64,000 bases of DNA from Pseudomonas frederiksbergensis (GTDB lineage Bacteria; Pseudomonadota; Gammaproteobacteria; Pseudomonadales; Pseudomonadaceae), in NCBI RefSeq assembly GCF_900105495.1, contig NZ_FNTF01000002.1, positions 3,199,501-3,263,500 of the forward strand, written 5' to 3'. A program made the translations under genes and the position numbers. The notes beneath the pieces were generated by a model. It saw only the letters and a list, made by a program, of their open reading frames with translations. It was not told the origin of the DNA and made no database searches. Positions 45,076-55,482 of this stretch are shown one piece after another; positions within the stretch are counted from its first letter, which is position 1, and the number at the start of each line of letters is the position of its first letter.

Positions 45076-45142
45076 TACGCGATGCCGAATCCGGGTCGCG
45101 GAGACAAAAAAACTTGCTGATATGTTTCAGGAGATTTGAATC
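45076..45142 (+). promoter_or_regulatory. ROSE-type RNA thermometer in the ibpA leader
   Basis: The leader has a 5' hairpin (CGCGA...TCGCG, 45078-45100) and a 3' hairpin in which CTTGCTGA (45113-45120) faces the Shine-Dalgarno CAGGAG (45128-45133). This TTGCT/AGGAG pairing is the signature of ROSE elements, known for Pseudomonas ibpA, which melt at heat-shock temperature. Confidence 0.8.
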
Positions 45143-45589
45143 ATGAGTACTGCATTTTCCATGGCGCCACTGTTCCGTTCCTCGGTCGGTTTCGATCGTT
45201 TCAATGACCTGTTCGAAACCGCCCTGCGCAACGAGCCAGGCAGCACCTATCCACCTTACAACGTGGAAAAACACGGCGACGACCAATACCGCATCGTCGT
45301 AGCGGCCGCCGGCTTCCAGGAAGAAGACCTGGAGCTGCAAGTGGAAAAAGGTGTGCTGACCATCAGTGGCGGCAAACGTGACGCGACCGAAGACGTCACC
45401 TATCTGTACCAGGGCATCGCACAGCGTGCCTTCAAACTGTCCTTCCGTCTGGCGGACCATATCGAAATCAAGGCCGCCGGTCTGAGCAACGGTTTGTTGA
45501 GCATCGACCTGTTGCGGGTAATTCCGGAAGAGGCGAAAGCCAAACGCATCCCGATCAACGGGACGCAAAAACCTGCGCTGCAGCACTGA
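45143..45589 (+). CDS. ibpA: Small heat-shock protein IbpA (Hsp20)
   Basis: 148 residues with an alpha-crystallin domain (about 40-132): YPPYNVEKHGDDQYRIVVAAAGF, GVLTISGGKRD, IAQRAFKLSFRLADHIEIKAAGLSNGLLSIDL-type strands, and a C-terminal IPI motif (KRIPINGTQ) for oligomer contacts. ATP-independent holdase. Controlled by a sigma-32 promoter and a ROSE thermometer upstream. A terminator follows. Confidence 0.95.
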   Translation: MSTAFSMAPLFRSSVGFDRFNDLFETALRNEPGSTYPPYNVEKHGDDQYRIVVAAAGFQEEDLELQVEKGVLTISGGKRDATEDVTYLYQGIAQRAFKLSFRLADHIEIKAAGLSNGLLSIDLLRVIPEEAKAKRIPINGTQKPALQH

Positions 45590-45601
45590 GGCAGGGCAAT
45601 G

Positions 45602-45629
45602 AAAAGGGCGCCATCGGCGCCCTTTTTTT
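45602..45629. terminator. Terminator between ibpA and the PAS-GGDEF-EAL gene
   Basis: AAAAGGGCGCC (45602-45612) pairs with GGCGCCCTTTT (45616-45626), followed by further T. Serves the convergent genes on both sides. Confidence 0.92.
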
Positions 45630-45636
45630 GTGCCCG

Positions 45637-48600
45637 TCACTTGAGCAGTTTCTGGAAGTCCTCCACCGGCAGCGGAGGGCTGTGCAAATACCCCTGATAG
45701 AAATGGCAGCCCAGCCCCTGCAAGAATTCCAGCTGTTCCGGCGTCTCGACCCCTTCGGCAATCACTTTCAACTCCAGGCTGCGGGCCATGGCAACGATGG
45801 CGCGGATGATCTCGGCGTCGTTGGGGTCGGTGGTGGCGTCGCGGATGAACGATTGGTCGATTTTCAGGGTGTCGACCGGCAGACGCTTGAGGTAGGTCAG
45901 CGAGGAATAACCGGTGCCGAAATCGTCCATGGCGAAACTCACGCCGAGCTTTTTCAGGCTGCGCATTTTGTTGATGGTGTCTTCCAGGTTCTGGATCACG
46001 ATGCCTTCGGTGATTTCCAGTTTCAGCAGCGAGCAGGGCAGGCCGTGGCTGACGAGGCTGTGTTCGATGCGTTCGACAAAGTCATTCTGGCGAAATTGCC
46101 GTGGGCTGATGTTGACGCACAGGCTGAAGTCCAGCGGATCGACCAGGCCGTTGGCGATCAGTTGTTTGAAGGCGCTGCAGGCCTCGTCGACGATCCAGGT
46201 ACCCACTTCCAGAATCAGTCCGCTGTCTTCCAGCACCTTGATGAACTCGGTGGGCGATTGCTCGCCGAGTTCCGGATGGTTCCAGCGCACCAGTGCTTCG
46301 GCGCCGACGATGCGCTCGTTTCGGGCGTCGACCTGGGGTTGGTAATGCACGCGGAACTCGCCCCGGGAAAGGGCCAGGCGCAGGTCGGTTTCCATGCGCA
46401 AGCGTTCGCTCGCCGCCTTCTGCATGGTGTTGTGGTACATCTGCGCGGTGTTGCGGCCAGAATCCTTGGCCCGGTAGAGGGCAATGTCGGCGCGTTTGAG
46501 CAGGTCGGTCGGGGTTGAGCCGTGATCGGGAATCAGCGCGATGCCGATGCTTGGGGTTACTTGCAGGCGTTGTCCGTCGAGGAACATCGGCTCCGACAGC
46601 AGTTCACGCAAGGTGTCCGCCAGTTGCAGGACTTGTTCGCTGACCTCGTTGCGCGAGCCTTCGAGTCCGCTGAGCAGGACCACGAATTCGTCACCGCCCA
46701 AACGCGCGACGGTGTCTTCCATGCGCACGCTGGCTTCGAGGCGCGCGGTGATGATTTTCAGCACGGTATCGCCCACCGGATGGCCGAGCGAATCATTGAT
46801 GTGCTTGAAGTGATCAAGGTCGAGAAACATCAGGGCGCCGCGCAGGTTGTGGCGCTTGAGCAAGGCAATCTGTTGGCTCAGGCGATCCATCAGCAGGGCG
46901 CGGTTGGGCAGGTTGGTCAGCGGGTCGTGGTAGGCCAGGTGACGGATCTGCGCTTCGGCGTTTTTCAGCAGGCTGACGTCCCGCGCGGTCAGCAGCAGGC
47001 ACGCGGTTTCGTTGAGGGTAATTGGTTCTATCGAGACTTCGACGGTCAGCAACTCGCCGCGTTTATTGCGCCCGAGCATTTCCTGATGAAGTACCCGGCC
47101 CTTGATCTGGAGTTCGGCGAGCAGCGCTGAACGTTGTTTTTCCTCGGCCCAGATGCCGACCTGGTACACCGTGCGGCCGACCACTTCATCGGCGCGGTAG
47201 CCGGTCAGGCGGCAAAAGCCATCGTTAACCTCCAGATAACGCCCGGTGTCGCGCTCGGTGATGGTGATGGCGTCGGGGCTGGAGTGGAAGGCCTTGGCGA
47301 ACTTCTCTTCGCTGGCCTTGAGCGCAGCTTCCGAGCGTTGCTGCTGAGTGATATCGCGCAGGGTGGTAACAATGCACGGCTGGTCGCCGACGCTGATCTG
47401 GCGGCTGGAAATCACGCAGGTCAGGGCTTGTCCGTCTTTGTGCTGGACGAGGATCGCCACGTTGTTCAGGCCCTGTTCGCGGATGACCTGCTCGATGCGT
47501 CGCAGGCTTTGTGCCGAAGCGTCCCATAGACCGATTTCGTCGGCGCCGCGGCCAATCACGTCGGCGGCGCTCCAGCCGAAGGTCTGGGTGAAGCTGGAGT
47601 TGATCTCGATAAATTGACCGGTGTCCTGACGGGTCACGCAAATCGGGTCCGGGCTGACCTGAAACAGGGTGGCGAACTTCTCTTCGGACGCCACCAGCAG
47701 TTGCTCCCGCTCCACCTGATCTGTGATGTCGAGCAGGGTGCCGGCCATGCGCAGCGGGGCCCCGTTTTCGTCGCGATAGAGTCGGGCGCGGCTTTCCAGG
47801 TAGCGTGAGCTGCCGTCCTGCAGTTGTACGCGGTAGGTCAGTTGATAATTGCCGGCCGGGCCTTCTCGCAGGCTGCGATAGGCATCGCGCATGGAGCCGC
47901 GTTCTTCGTCGGGCACACCTTCGAAAAACTCGTCGAAGGATTCATGGAAAGGTATGGCTTCCAGCCCATGTAGCTGGGCGGCGCGCGCCGAGCCGTACAG
48001 CATGCCGCTGGGGATGTGCCAGTCCCAGGTACCCAGTTGCGCCGAATCCAGCGCCAGGTCGAGGCGCTCCTGGCTGTCTTTCAGGGCAAGCTCGGCGGCT
48101 TTGCGTTCGGTGGTGTCCAGAAACGTGCTCAGCAGATACGGCTGGCCTTCGAGCTCGACTTTTTGTGCGCTGAGGATGCCGTCGTGGATCTGGCCGTTGC
48201 TGGCACGAAATTGCACCTCCATGTTGATCAGTTCGCCCTTGGCCTTGGTGGCTTTGACCAGTTGCGTCCGTTGTTCCGGATGCACCCAGAGGCCCAGCTC
48301 CAGGGTGGTACGACCAATAGCGTTCTGAACTGGCCAGCCAAACAGGCTTTCGAAATACTGGTTGGCTTCGCTGATCAGGCCGTCTTCCTGGCGAGTCAGC
48401 AGGACCATGTTCGGACACAGGTGGAACAGCGTGGCAAAGCGTTTTTCTGAGCTGGTCAACGCCTGTTCGCGCTGACGCTGGTGGGTGATTTCGCGGATGA
48501 CGCCGATCATGCGTGGCCGGCCGTGTTTGTCCGGCAGCAGGCTGCCGTTGATCTCCAGCCAGTGCAGGCTGCCGTCGGGCCAGCGAATGCGGTGATGCAT

Positions 48601-48915
48601 CGCCTGTTCCAGCGGGGCGCCGGCGATCACCGCGTCGAAGGCGCGAATGGTTTTCGCCCGATCCTCTGGCGGCAGCAAGTCGAGGTATTCCAGATCCGCC
48701 GGCAGCGGTTGCCGGGGATCGAAGCCGAACAGCGCCTGGGTCCCCCGCGACCAACTGATCTGCCCACGCTCGATGTCCCAATACCAGGCGCCCAGTCGTG
48801 CACCGTTGAGGGCGGCCAGCAATTGTGGGGCGCTCTCCCAACTCTGCTCGGACCGTTTTGGGTCAAGCGCTTGTATACGCGGCATCGGCGGAATACGGTC
48901 AACAGATTTCGGCAT
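45637..48915 (-). CDS. Multi-PAS GGDEF-EAL c-di-GMP enzyme
   Basis: 1092 residues, no transmembrane segment, so cytosolic. About five PAS/PAC modules run from residue 30 to 665 (PAC-like ends GVIREITHQ, STFLDTTERK, GTLLDITDQ, TTLRDITQQ, LTARDVSLL). The GGDEF domain has an intact GGDEF at 740-744 with I-site R731-D734 (RMED). The EAL domain has E873-A-L875, DDFGTGYSSLTYL and EGVETPEQLEFL. Both activities look possible. PAS modules 4 and 5 share several motifs, suggesting internal duplication. The ATG at 48915 has AAGG 7 bases upstream; a TTG two codons earlier is less likely. Confidence 0.88.
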   Translation of the reverse strand: MPKSVDRIPPMPRIQALDPKRSEQSWESAPQLLAALNGARLGAWYWDIERGQISWSRGTQALFGFDPRQPLPADLEYLDLLPPEDRAKTIRAFDAVIAGAPLEQAMHHRIRWPDGSLHWLEINGSLLPDKHGRPRMIGVIREITHQRQREQALTSSEKRFATLFHLCPNMVLLTRQEDGLISEANQYFESLFGWPVQNAIGRTTLELGLWVHPEQRTQLVKATKAKGELINMEVQFRASNGQIHDGILSAQKVELEGQPYLLSTFLDTTERKAAELALKDSQERLDLALDSAQLGTWDWHIPSGMLYGSARAAQLHGLEAIPFHESFDEFFEGVPDEERGSMRDAYRSLREGPAGNYQLTYRVQLQDGSSRYLESRARLYRDENGAPLRMAGTLLDITDQVEREQLLVASEEKFATLFQVSPDPICVTRQDTGQFIEINSSFTQTFGWSAADVIGRGADEIGLWDASAQSLRRIEQVIREQGLNNVAILVQHKDGQALTCVISSRQISVGDQPCIVTTLRDITQQQRSEAALKASEEKFAKAFHSSPDAITITERDTGRYLEVNDGFCRLTGYRADEVVGRTVYQVGIWAEEKQRSALLAELQIKGRVLHQEMLGRNKRGELLTVEVSIEPITLNETACLLLTARDVSLLKNAEAQIRHLAYHDPLTNLPNRALLMDRLSQQIALLKRHNLRGALMFLDLDHFKHINDSLGHPVGDTVLKIITARLEASVRMEDTVARLGGDEFVVLLSGLEGSRNEVSEQVLQLADTLRELLSEPMFLDGQRLQVTPSIGIALIPDHGSTPTDLLKRADIALYRAKDSGRNTAQMYHNTMQKAASERLRMETDLRLALSRGEFRVHYQPQVDARNERIVGAEALVRWNHPELGEQSPTEFIKVLEDSGLILEVGTWIVDEACSAFKQLIANGLVDPLDFSLCVNISPRQFRQNDFVERIEHSLVSHGLPCSLLKLEITEGIVIQNLEDTINKMRSLKKLGVSFAMDDFGTGYSSLTYLKRLPVDTLKIDQSFIRDATTDPNDAEIIRAIVAMARSLELKVIAEGVETPEQLEFLQGLGCHFYQGYLHSPPLPVEDFQKLLK

Positions 48916-48978
48916 TGGCAAGCCTTGGCTGAGTGGGGGTCAGGTCAGTGACTCGAAGCTCTATAGACGTAGCACAGC

Positions 48979-49869
48979 TTAGCCGAGAGTCCCTGGCAGA
49001 TCGATTTGTGCATCCAGCAAGGCCATGAAGGCTCGCGCCGCATTCGATAGTGTCCTTTCTGTGTGCAGGATATAGCCTAGCTGGCGAGTGAGTTGTATGC
49101 CTGGTAAAGGTATTCGCGCCACTTGATCGTCAAGCATAGTGCGCGGCAACACGCTCCAGGCCAGGCCGATCGAGACCATCATCTTGATGGTTTCCAGATA
49201 ATTCGTGCTCATGGCAATGTTCGGCGTCAGGCCTTGAGCTTCGAACAGGCGCCGGACGATGTGGTGAGTAAAGGTGTTGCCGCCGGGGAAAACTGCCGGG
49301 TGCAGGGCAATGTCCGCCAGGCTGACCGGGCCGTGGCTGATCAGCGAATGCTCCGGGGCGACCACGAAGTCCAGCGGGTCGTCCCACACCGGCGTGGCCT
49401 TGACCAGTGCGTGGGGCTCCGGCGCCAGGGTGATGACCGCCAGTTCGGCGCGGCCATGGAGGATTTCTTCGTAGGCCACTTCCGAATCGAGGAACTGAAT
49501 ATCCAGCGCCACTTGCGGGTAACGTCGGGTGAACTCCCTTAGCAAGGGGGGCAAGCGGTGCAGGCCGATGTGGTGGCTGGTGGCCAGGGTCAGGCGGCCA
49601 GTCACTTCGCCGGTCAGGTTGGTCAGCGCGCGGCGGGTGTCGTCCAGCACATTCAGGATCTGATAGGCCCGCGGCAGCAAGGCGCGTCCGGCCTCAGTCA
49701 GGCTGACTTCCCGGCCCAGGCGATCGAACAGACGCACCTTCAATTGCTGTTCCAGCCCGGCAATGCGCTTGCTGATGGCCGGTTGCGTCAGGTGCAGCCG
49801 TTCGCCAGCGCCGGAGAAGCTCCCGGTCTCGGCAATCGCGATAAAAGCATTGAGGTTGGCGAGGTCCAT
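48979..49869 (-). CDS. LysR-family regulator divergent from leuC
   Basis: 296 residues: N-terminal winged HTH (MDLANLNAFIAIAETGSFSG, AGERLHLTQPAISKRIAGLE) and a two-subdomain effector region. The gene is divergent from leuC with 146 bp between starts, as is PA3122 in P. aeruginosa, so it may respond to an isopropylmalate-pathway intermediate and control leuCD. The intergenic AT-rich stretch around 49896-49930 is a likely site, but I could not define a convincing T-N11-A dyad. Confidence 0.85.
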   Translation of the reverse strand: MDLANLNAFIAIAETGSFSGAGERLHLTQPAISKRIAGLEQQLKVRLFDRLGREVSLTEAGRALLPRAYQILNVLDDTRRALTNLTGEVTGRLTLATSHHIGLHRLPPLLREFTRRYPQVALDIQFLDSEVAYEEILHGRAELAVITLAPEPHALVKATPVWDDPLDFVVAPEHSLISHGPVSLADIALHPAVFPGGNTFTHHIVRRLFEAQGLTPNIAMSTNYLETIKMMVSIGLAWSVLPRTMLDDQVARIPLPGIQLTRQLGYILHTERTLSNAARAFMALLDAQIDLPGTLG

Positions 49870-50015
49870 TGCTGTATTCCAGTTGGTTATCCAAAGCATG
49901 AAAAATATGAATTTGAGTTATTTAATGTAACCCCCTAGGATCGACCTCACAAGCCAAGGGGTTATTGAGTTTTTCAAAATCCAGGGCATAGAAATACGCT
50001 GATGAGGACCGTCTG

Positions 50016-51434
50016 ATGGCCGGCAAAACGCTTTACGACAAGCTTTGGGATTCCCATGAAGTGAAACGGCGCGACGATGGGTCGTCGCTGATCTATATCG
50101 ACCGCCACATCATCCATGAAGTGACTTCGCCCCAAGCTTTCGAAGGCCTGCGTCTGGCCGGGCGCAAGCCTTGGCGCGTCGATTCGATCATCGCGACCCC
50201 GGACCACAACGTACCGACCACCCCGGATCGCAAGGGCGGCATCGAAGCGATTACCGACCAGGTCTCGCGTTTGCAGGTTCAGACCCTTGATGACTACTGC
50301 GACGAATATGGCATCACCGAATTCAAGATGAATGACGTGCGTCAGGGCATCGTTCACGTGATCGGTCCGGAGCAGGGCGCCACCTTGCCGGGCATGACCG
50401 TGGTCTGCGGCGACTCGCACACCTCGACCCACGGCGCGTTTGGCGCATTGGCCCACGGCATCGGCACTTCCGAAGTCGAGCACGTGTTCGCCACGCAATG
50501 CCTGGTGGCCAAGAAAATGAAAAACATGCTGGTGTCGGTCGAAGGCAAATTGCCGTTCGGCGTGACCGCCAAGGACATCGTGCTCGCCGTCATCGGCAAG
50601 ATCGGCACTGCCGGCGGTAACGGCCACGCCATCGAGTTCGCCGGCAGCGCCATTCGCGATTTGTCCGTCGAAGGCCGCATGACCATCTGCAACATGTCCA
50701 TCGAAGCCGGCGCTCGTGTTGGCCTGGTGGCTGCCGATGAAAAAACCGTGGCTTACGTCAAGGGTCGTCCATTTGCCCCGAAAGGTGCGGAATGGGACAT
50801 GGCGGTCGAAGCCTGGAAAGACCTGGTGTCCGACGCCGATGCCGTGTTCGACACCGTCGTCGAGCTCGACGCTGCCCAGATCAAGCCGCAAGTCAGCTGG
50901 GGCACTTCGCCCGAGATGGTTTTGGCGGTTGATCAGAACGTGCCGGACCCGGCGAAGGAAATGGACCTGGTCAAGCGCGGTTCCATCGAGCGCGCCTTGA
51001 AATACATGGGTTTGAGCGCCAATCAGGCGATCACCGACATTCAACTGGACCGCGTGTTCATCGGTTCCTGCACCAACTCGCGGATCGAAGACTTGCGCGC
51101 TGCGGCGGTGATCGCCAAGGGCCGTAAAGTCGCTTCGACCATCAAGCAAGCCATCGTGGTGCCGGGCTCGGGCCTGGTGAAAGCGCAAGCCGAAGCCGAA
51201 GGCCTGGACAAGATATTCCTCGAAGCCGGTTTCGAGTGGCGTGAACCGGGTTGCTCGATGTGCCTGGCGATGAACCCGGACCGCTTGGAGTCGGGCGAGC
51301 ATTGCGCCTCGACCTCCAACCGCAACTTCGAAGGGCGTCAGGGCGCCGGTGGCCGTACGCACCTGGTCAGCCCGGCCATGGCCGCGGCGGCTGCCGTCCA
51401 CGGTCGTTTCATCGACGTTCGCGAACTGATCTGA
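50016..51434 (+). CDS. leuC: 3-isopropylmalate dehydratase large subunit
   Basis: 472 residues; with LeuD isomerises 2- to 3-isopropylmalate in leucine synthesis. Aconitase-family [4Fe-4S] Cys ligands: [15 protein letters not shown], and the pair in [13 protein letters not shown]; also [12 protein letters not shown] for substrate. GAGGA is upstream of the ATG. 10 bases to leuD. Confidence 0.97.
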   Translation: MAGKTLYDKLWDSHEVKRRDDGSSLIYIDRHIIHEVTSPQAFEGLRLAGRKPWRVDSIIATPDHNVPTTPDRKGGIEAITDQVSRLQVQTLDDYCDEYGITEFKMNDVRQGIVHVIGPEQGATLPGMTVVCGDSHTSTHGAFGALAHGIGTSEVEHVFATQCLVAKKMKNMLVSVEGKLPFGVTAKDIVLAVIGKIGTAGGNGHAIEFAGSAIRDLSVEGRMTICNMSIEAGARVGLVAADEKTVAYVKGRPFAPKGAEWDMAVEAWKDLVSDADAVFDTVVELDAAQIKPQVSWGTSPEMVLAVDQNVPDPAKEMDLVKRGSIERALKYMGLSANQAITDIQLDRVFIGSCTNSRIEDLRAAAVIAKGRKVASTIKQAIVVPGSGLVKAQAEAEGLDKIFLEAGFEWREPGCSMCLAMNPDRLESGEHCASTSNRNFEGRQGAGGRTHLVSPAMAAAAAVHGRFIDVRELI

Positions 51435-51444
51435 GGAACCGCAC

Positions 51445-52089
51445 ATGAGAGCTTTTACCCAACACACCGGTTTGGTCGCGCCATTGGACCGTGCCAACGT
51501 CGACACCGACCAGATCATTCCGAAGCAGTTCTTGAAGTCGATCAAGCGCACCGGTTTTGGTCCGAACCTGTTCGACGAATGGCGCTACCTGGACGTGGGC
51601 TATGCCTACCAGGACAACTCCAAGCGTCCGCTGAACAAGGACTTCGTGCTCAACGCCGAGCGTTATCAAGGCGCCAGCGTGCTGCTGGCCCGCGAGAACT
51701 TCGGTTGCGGCTCCAGCCGTGAACACGCGCCGTGGGCGCTGGAAGAGTACGGTTTTCGCAGCATCATTGCGCCGAGCTATGCCGACATCTTCTACAACAA
51801 CAGCTTCAAGAACGGCTTGTTGCCGATCATCTTGACCGACGCTGAAGTGGATGAGTTGTTCCAGCAAGTCGAGGCCAATCCGGGTTACGAGTTGACGGTC
51901 GACCTGCAAGCCCAGACCGTGACCCGTCCGGATGGCAAGGTCTACAAATTCGAATTGGACGAATTCCGTAAACACTGCCTGGTGAATGGCCTCGACGATA
52001 TCGGTCTGACATTGATGGATCACGAAGCGATTGCGGCGTTTGAAGCCAAACACCGTGCGAGCCAGCCGTGGTTGTTTCGCGACGTTTGA
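51445..52089 (+). CDS. leuD: 3-isopropylmalate dehydratase small subunit
   Basis: 214 residues, the swivel-domain subunit. Motifs [32 protein letters not shown] and [24 protein letters not shown] lies 8-14 bases before the ATG, right after the leuC stop. A REPIN separates it from the methyltransferase gene. Confidence 0.97.
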   Translation: MRAFTQHTGLVAPLDRANVDTDQIIPKQFLKSIKRTGFGPNLFDEWRYLDVGYAYQDNSKRPLNKDFVLNAERYQGASVLLARENFGCGSSREHAPWALEEYGFRSIIAPSYADIFYNNSFKNGLLPIILTDAEVDELFQQVEANPGYELTVDLQAQTVTRPDGKVYKFELDEFRKHCLVNGLDDIGLTLMDHEAIAAFEAKHRASQPWLFRDV

Positions 52090-52112
52090 TTCTGCGTAAG
52101 GCGTAATTACGC

Positions 52113-52189
52113 CATCGCGAGCAAGCTCGGCTCCCACAGGTTATGTGAGTGCCACAGATCCCCTGTAGGAGCTGAGCTTGCTCGCGATG
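52113..52189. repeat. REPIN inside the leucine gene cluster
   Basis: Arms at 52113-52140 and 52162-52189 (core GCGAGCAAGCTC...) are complementary with a few mismatches and a short 21-base spacer, between leuD and the methyltransferase gene. Confidence 0.88.
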
Positions 52190-52226
52190 ACGGGAGCCCA
52201 GACAACACAAATATCAGGACATTACG

Positions 52227-52991
52227 ATGACCAGCACCGCCCACAGCCAAGTCGTACAAAAGCAATTCGGCGAACAAGCCTCGGCCTACCTGAGCAGCGC
52301 CGTACACGCTCAGGGCACCGAATTTGCGTTGCTACAGGCTGAACTGGCAGGGCAGGGCGATGCCCGAGTGCTGGACTTGGGCTGCGGCGCCGGTCACGTG
52401 AGCTTTCACGTGGCGTCGCTGGTCAAGGAAGTGGTGGCCTACGATTTGTCGCAGCAGATGCTCGACGTGGTGGCCGGTGCTGCCGTTGATCGCGGCCTGA
52501 CCAACGTGTCCACCGTGCTGGGCGCCGCCGAGCACTTGCCCTTCGCCGATGGCGAATTCGATTTCGTCTTCAGCCGTTATTCGGCGCACCATTGGAGCGA
52601 TCTCGGCCTGGCCCTGCGAGAGGTTCGCCGGGTGCTGAAGCCGGGCGGCGTGGCGGCGTTCATCGACGTGTTGTCACCGGGCAGTCCGCTGTTCGACACT
52701 TACCTGCAAAGCGTCGAAGTGCTGCGCGACACCAGCCATGTGCGCGATTATTCCGCCGGTGAGTGGTTGCGTCAGGTCAGCGAAGCGGGGTTGCATACCC
52801 GCAGCACCACTCGTCAACGGTTGCGTCTGGAGTACACCTCCTGGGTCGAGCGCATGCGCACCCCAGAAGTGATGCGCGCGGCAATCCTCGAGCTGCAGCA
52901 ATCGATGGGCAATGAAGTACGCGAATATTTTGAAATCGAGGCTGATGGCTCGTTCAGTACCGATGTGTTGGTACTGATGGCTGAAAGGTAA
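52227..52991 (+). CDS. Class I SAM-dependent methyltransferase between leuD and leuB
   Basis: 254 residues, Rossmann methyltransferase of the Methyltransf_11/UbiE type. Motif I is VLDLGCGAGHVS (about 48-59), the acidic motif VVAYDLSQQML, and post-motif FDFVFSRYSAHHW. No signal peptide. Position in the leucine cluster corresponds to PA3119 and is conserved in Pseudomonas. Substrate unknown; a carboxylic acid such as isopropylmalate or an aconitate-like by-product is conceivable because Tam and yeast Tmt1 act on such acids. No RBS is obvious beyond a weak AGGA. Confidence 0.78.
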   Translation: MTSTAHSQVVQKQFGEQASAYLSSAVHAQGTEFALLQAELAGQGDARVLDLGCGAGHVSFHVASLVKEVVAYDLSQQMLDVVAGAAVDRGLTNVSTVLGAAEHLPFADGEFDFVFSRYSAHHWSDLGLALREVRRVLKPGGVAAFIDVLSPGSPLFDTYLQSVEVLRDTSHVRDYSAGEWLRQVSEAGLHTRSTTRQRLRLEYTSWVERMRTPEVMRAAILELQQSMGNEVREYFEIEADGSFSTDVLVLMAER

Positions 52992-53052
52992 GCGTCAAAC
53001 CAATTTTTCCGGGTGTGCCCCAGGGCGCACCGACTGATGACATGAGGAAAGC

Positions 53053-54135
<1,083 letters not shown>

Positions 54136-54203
54136 TCTCTTTGGCCCGCTGCAACTTTCAACCATGAAGGCAGCGGCCCACTTTTGAAGAAGGTGTAGTT
54201 GCG

Positions 54204-55316
54204 ATGAAACGTGTAGGTCTGATCGGTTGGCGCGGTATGGTCGGTTCCGTGCTCATGCAGCGGATGCTGGAAGAGCAGGATTTCGATCTTATCGAGCCGG
54301 TGTTTTTCACCACTTCCAATGTCGGTGGCCAAGGCCCGTCCGTGGGTAAGGACATTGCTCCGCTCAAGGACGCTTACAGCATTGAAGAGCTGAAAACCCT
54401 CGACGTGATTCTGACCTGCCAGGGTGGCGACTACACCAGTGAAGTGTTCCCGAAGCTGCGCGAAGCCGGCTGGCAGGGTTACTGGATCGACGCCGCTTCC
54501 AGCCTGCGCATGCAGGATGACGCGGTCATCGTGCTGGACCCGGTTAACCGCAAGGTCATCGACCAGCAGCTCGACGCGGGCACCAAGAACTACATCGGCG
54601 GCAACTGCACCGTCAGCCTGATGCTGATGGGCCTGGGTGGTCTGTTCGAGGCGGGTCTGGTCGAGTGGATGAGCGCCATGACTTATCAGGCGGCCTCCGG
54701 TGGCGGCGCGCAGCACATGCGTGAACTGATCAAGCAAATGGGTGTGACCCACGCCGCTGTCGCCGATCAACTGGCCGACCCGGCCAGCGCGATCCTCGAC
54801 ATCGACCGCCGTGTTGCCGAAGCCATGCGCAGCGACGCGTACCCGACCGAGAACTTCGGCGTACCGCTGGCCGGCAGCCTGATCCCGTGGATCGACAAGG
54901 AACTGCCGAACGGTCAGAGCCGCGAAGAGTGGAAAGCCCAGGCCGAGACCAACAAGATCCTCGGTCGCTTCAAGAGCCCGATCCCGGTGGACGGCATCTG
55001 CGTGCGCATCGGCGCCATGCGCTGCCACAGCCAGGCGCTGACCATCAAGCTGAACAAAGACGTGCCGATCGCTGACATCGAAGGGTTGATCAGCCAGCAC
55101 AACCCTTGGGTCAAACTGGTGCCGAACAACCGCGAAATCAGCATGCAGGAGCTGAGCCCTACAAAGGTCACCGGTACCCTGAACGTGCCGGTTGGCCGTC
55201 TGCGCAAGCTGAACATGGGCACGCAGTACGTCGGCGCGTTCACCGTCGGCGACCAACTGCTGTGGGGCGCGGCCGAACCGCTGCGTCGCATGCTGCGGAT
55301 CCTGCTTGAGCGTTGA
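54204..55316 (+). CDS. asd: Aspartate-semialdehyde dehydrogenase
   Basis: 370 residues; makes aspartate semialdehyde for Lys, Met, Thr and diaminopimelate synthesis. NADP loop [16 protein letters not shown], acylated Cys C135 in [10 protein letters not shown], substrate Arg and His in [19 protein letters not shown]. This is the Gram-negative type of Asd. Downstream of leuB and followed by a terminator. Confidence 0.97.
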   Translation: MKRVGLIGWRGMVGSVLMQRMLEEQDFDLIEPVFFTTSNVGGQGPSVGKDIAPLKDAYSIEELKTLDVILTCQGGDYTSEVFPKLREAGWQGYWIDAASSLRMQDDAVIVLDPVNRKVIDQQLDAGTKNYIGGNCTVSLMLMGLGGLFEAGLVEWMSAMTYQAASGGGAQHMRELIKQMGVTHAAVADQLADPASAILDIDRRVAEAMRSDAYPTENFGVPLAGSLIPWIDKELPNGQSREEWKAQAETNKILGRFKSPIPVDGICVRIGAMRCHSQALTIKLNKDVPIADIEGLISQHNPWVKLVPNNREISMQELSPTKVTGTLNVPVGRLRKLNMGTQYVGAFTVGDQLLWGAAEPLRRMLRILLER

Positions 55317-55335
55317 TCGGTTGAAGTCATAAAAG

Positions 55336-55367
55336 AACCCGTGCCTTGAAAGAGGCACGGGTTTTTT
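55336..55367 (+). terminator. Terminator after asd
   Basis: AACCCGTGCC (55336-55345) pairs with GGCACGGGTT (55354-55363), followed by TTTTG. Confidence 0.9.
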
Positions 55368-55375
55368 GTTCCTGC

Positions 55376-55408
55376 CGATCGTTCCCACGCAGAGTGTGGG
55401 AGCGATCG
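55376..55408. repeat. GATCGTTCCCAC hairpin repeat, copy 1
   Basis: CGATCGTTCCCAC (55376-55388) pairs with GTGGGAGCGATCG (55396-55408) with one mismatch. A shorter copy of the same family lies at 59621-59645. Confidence 0.7.
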
Positions 55409-55482
55409 GGGTGGGTGTGAATTGCCTGCATGCCAACCACCCGGTAAAGTGCCGCTCCCCCCGTTTCGCCAGAGGTAGAACC

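Noticed and set aside
55366..55482. Longer start for the Asd-like paralogue
   Set aside because: The extension runs over the asd terminator and a repeat hairpin.
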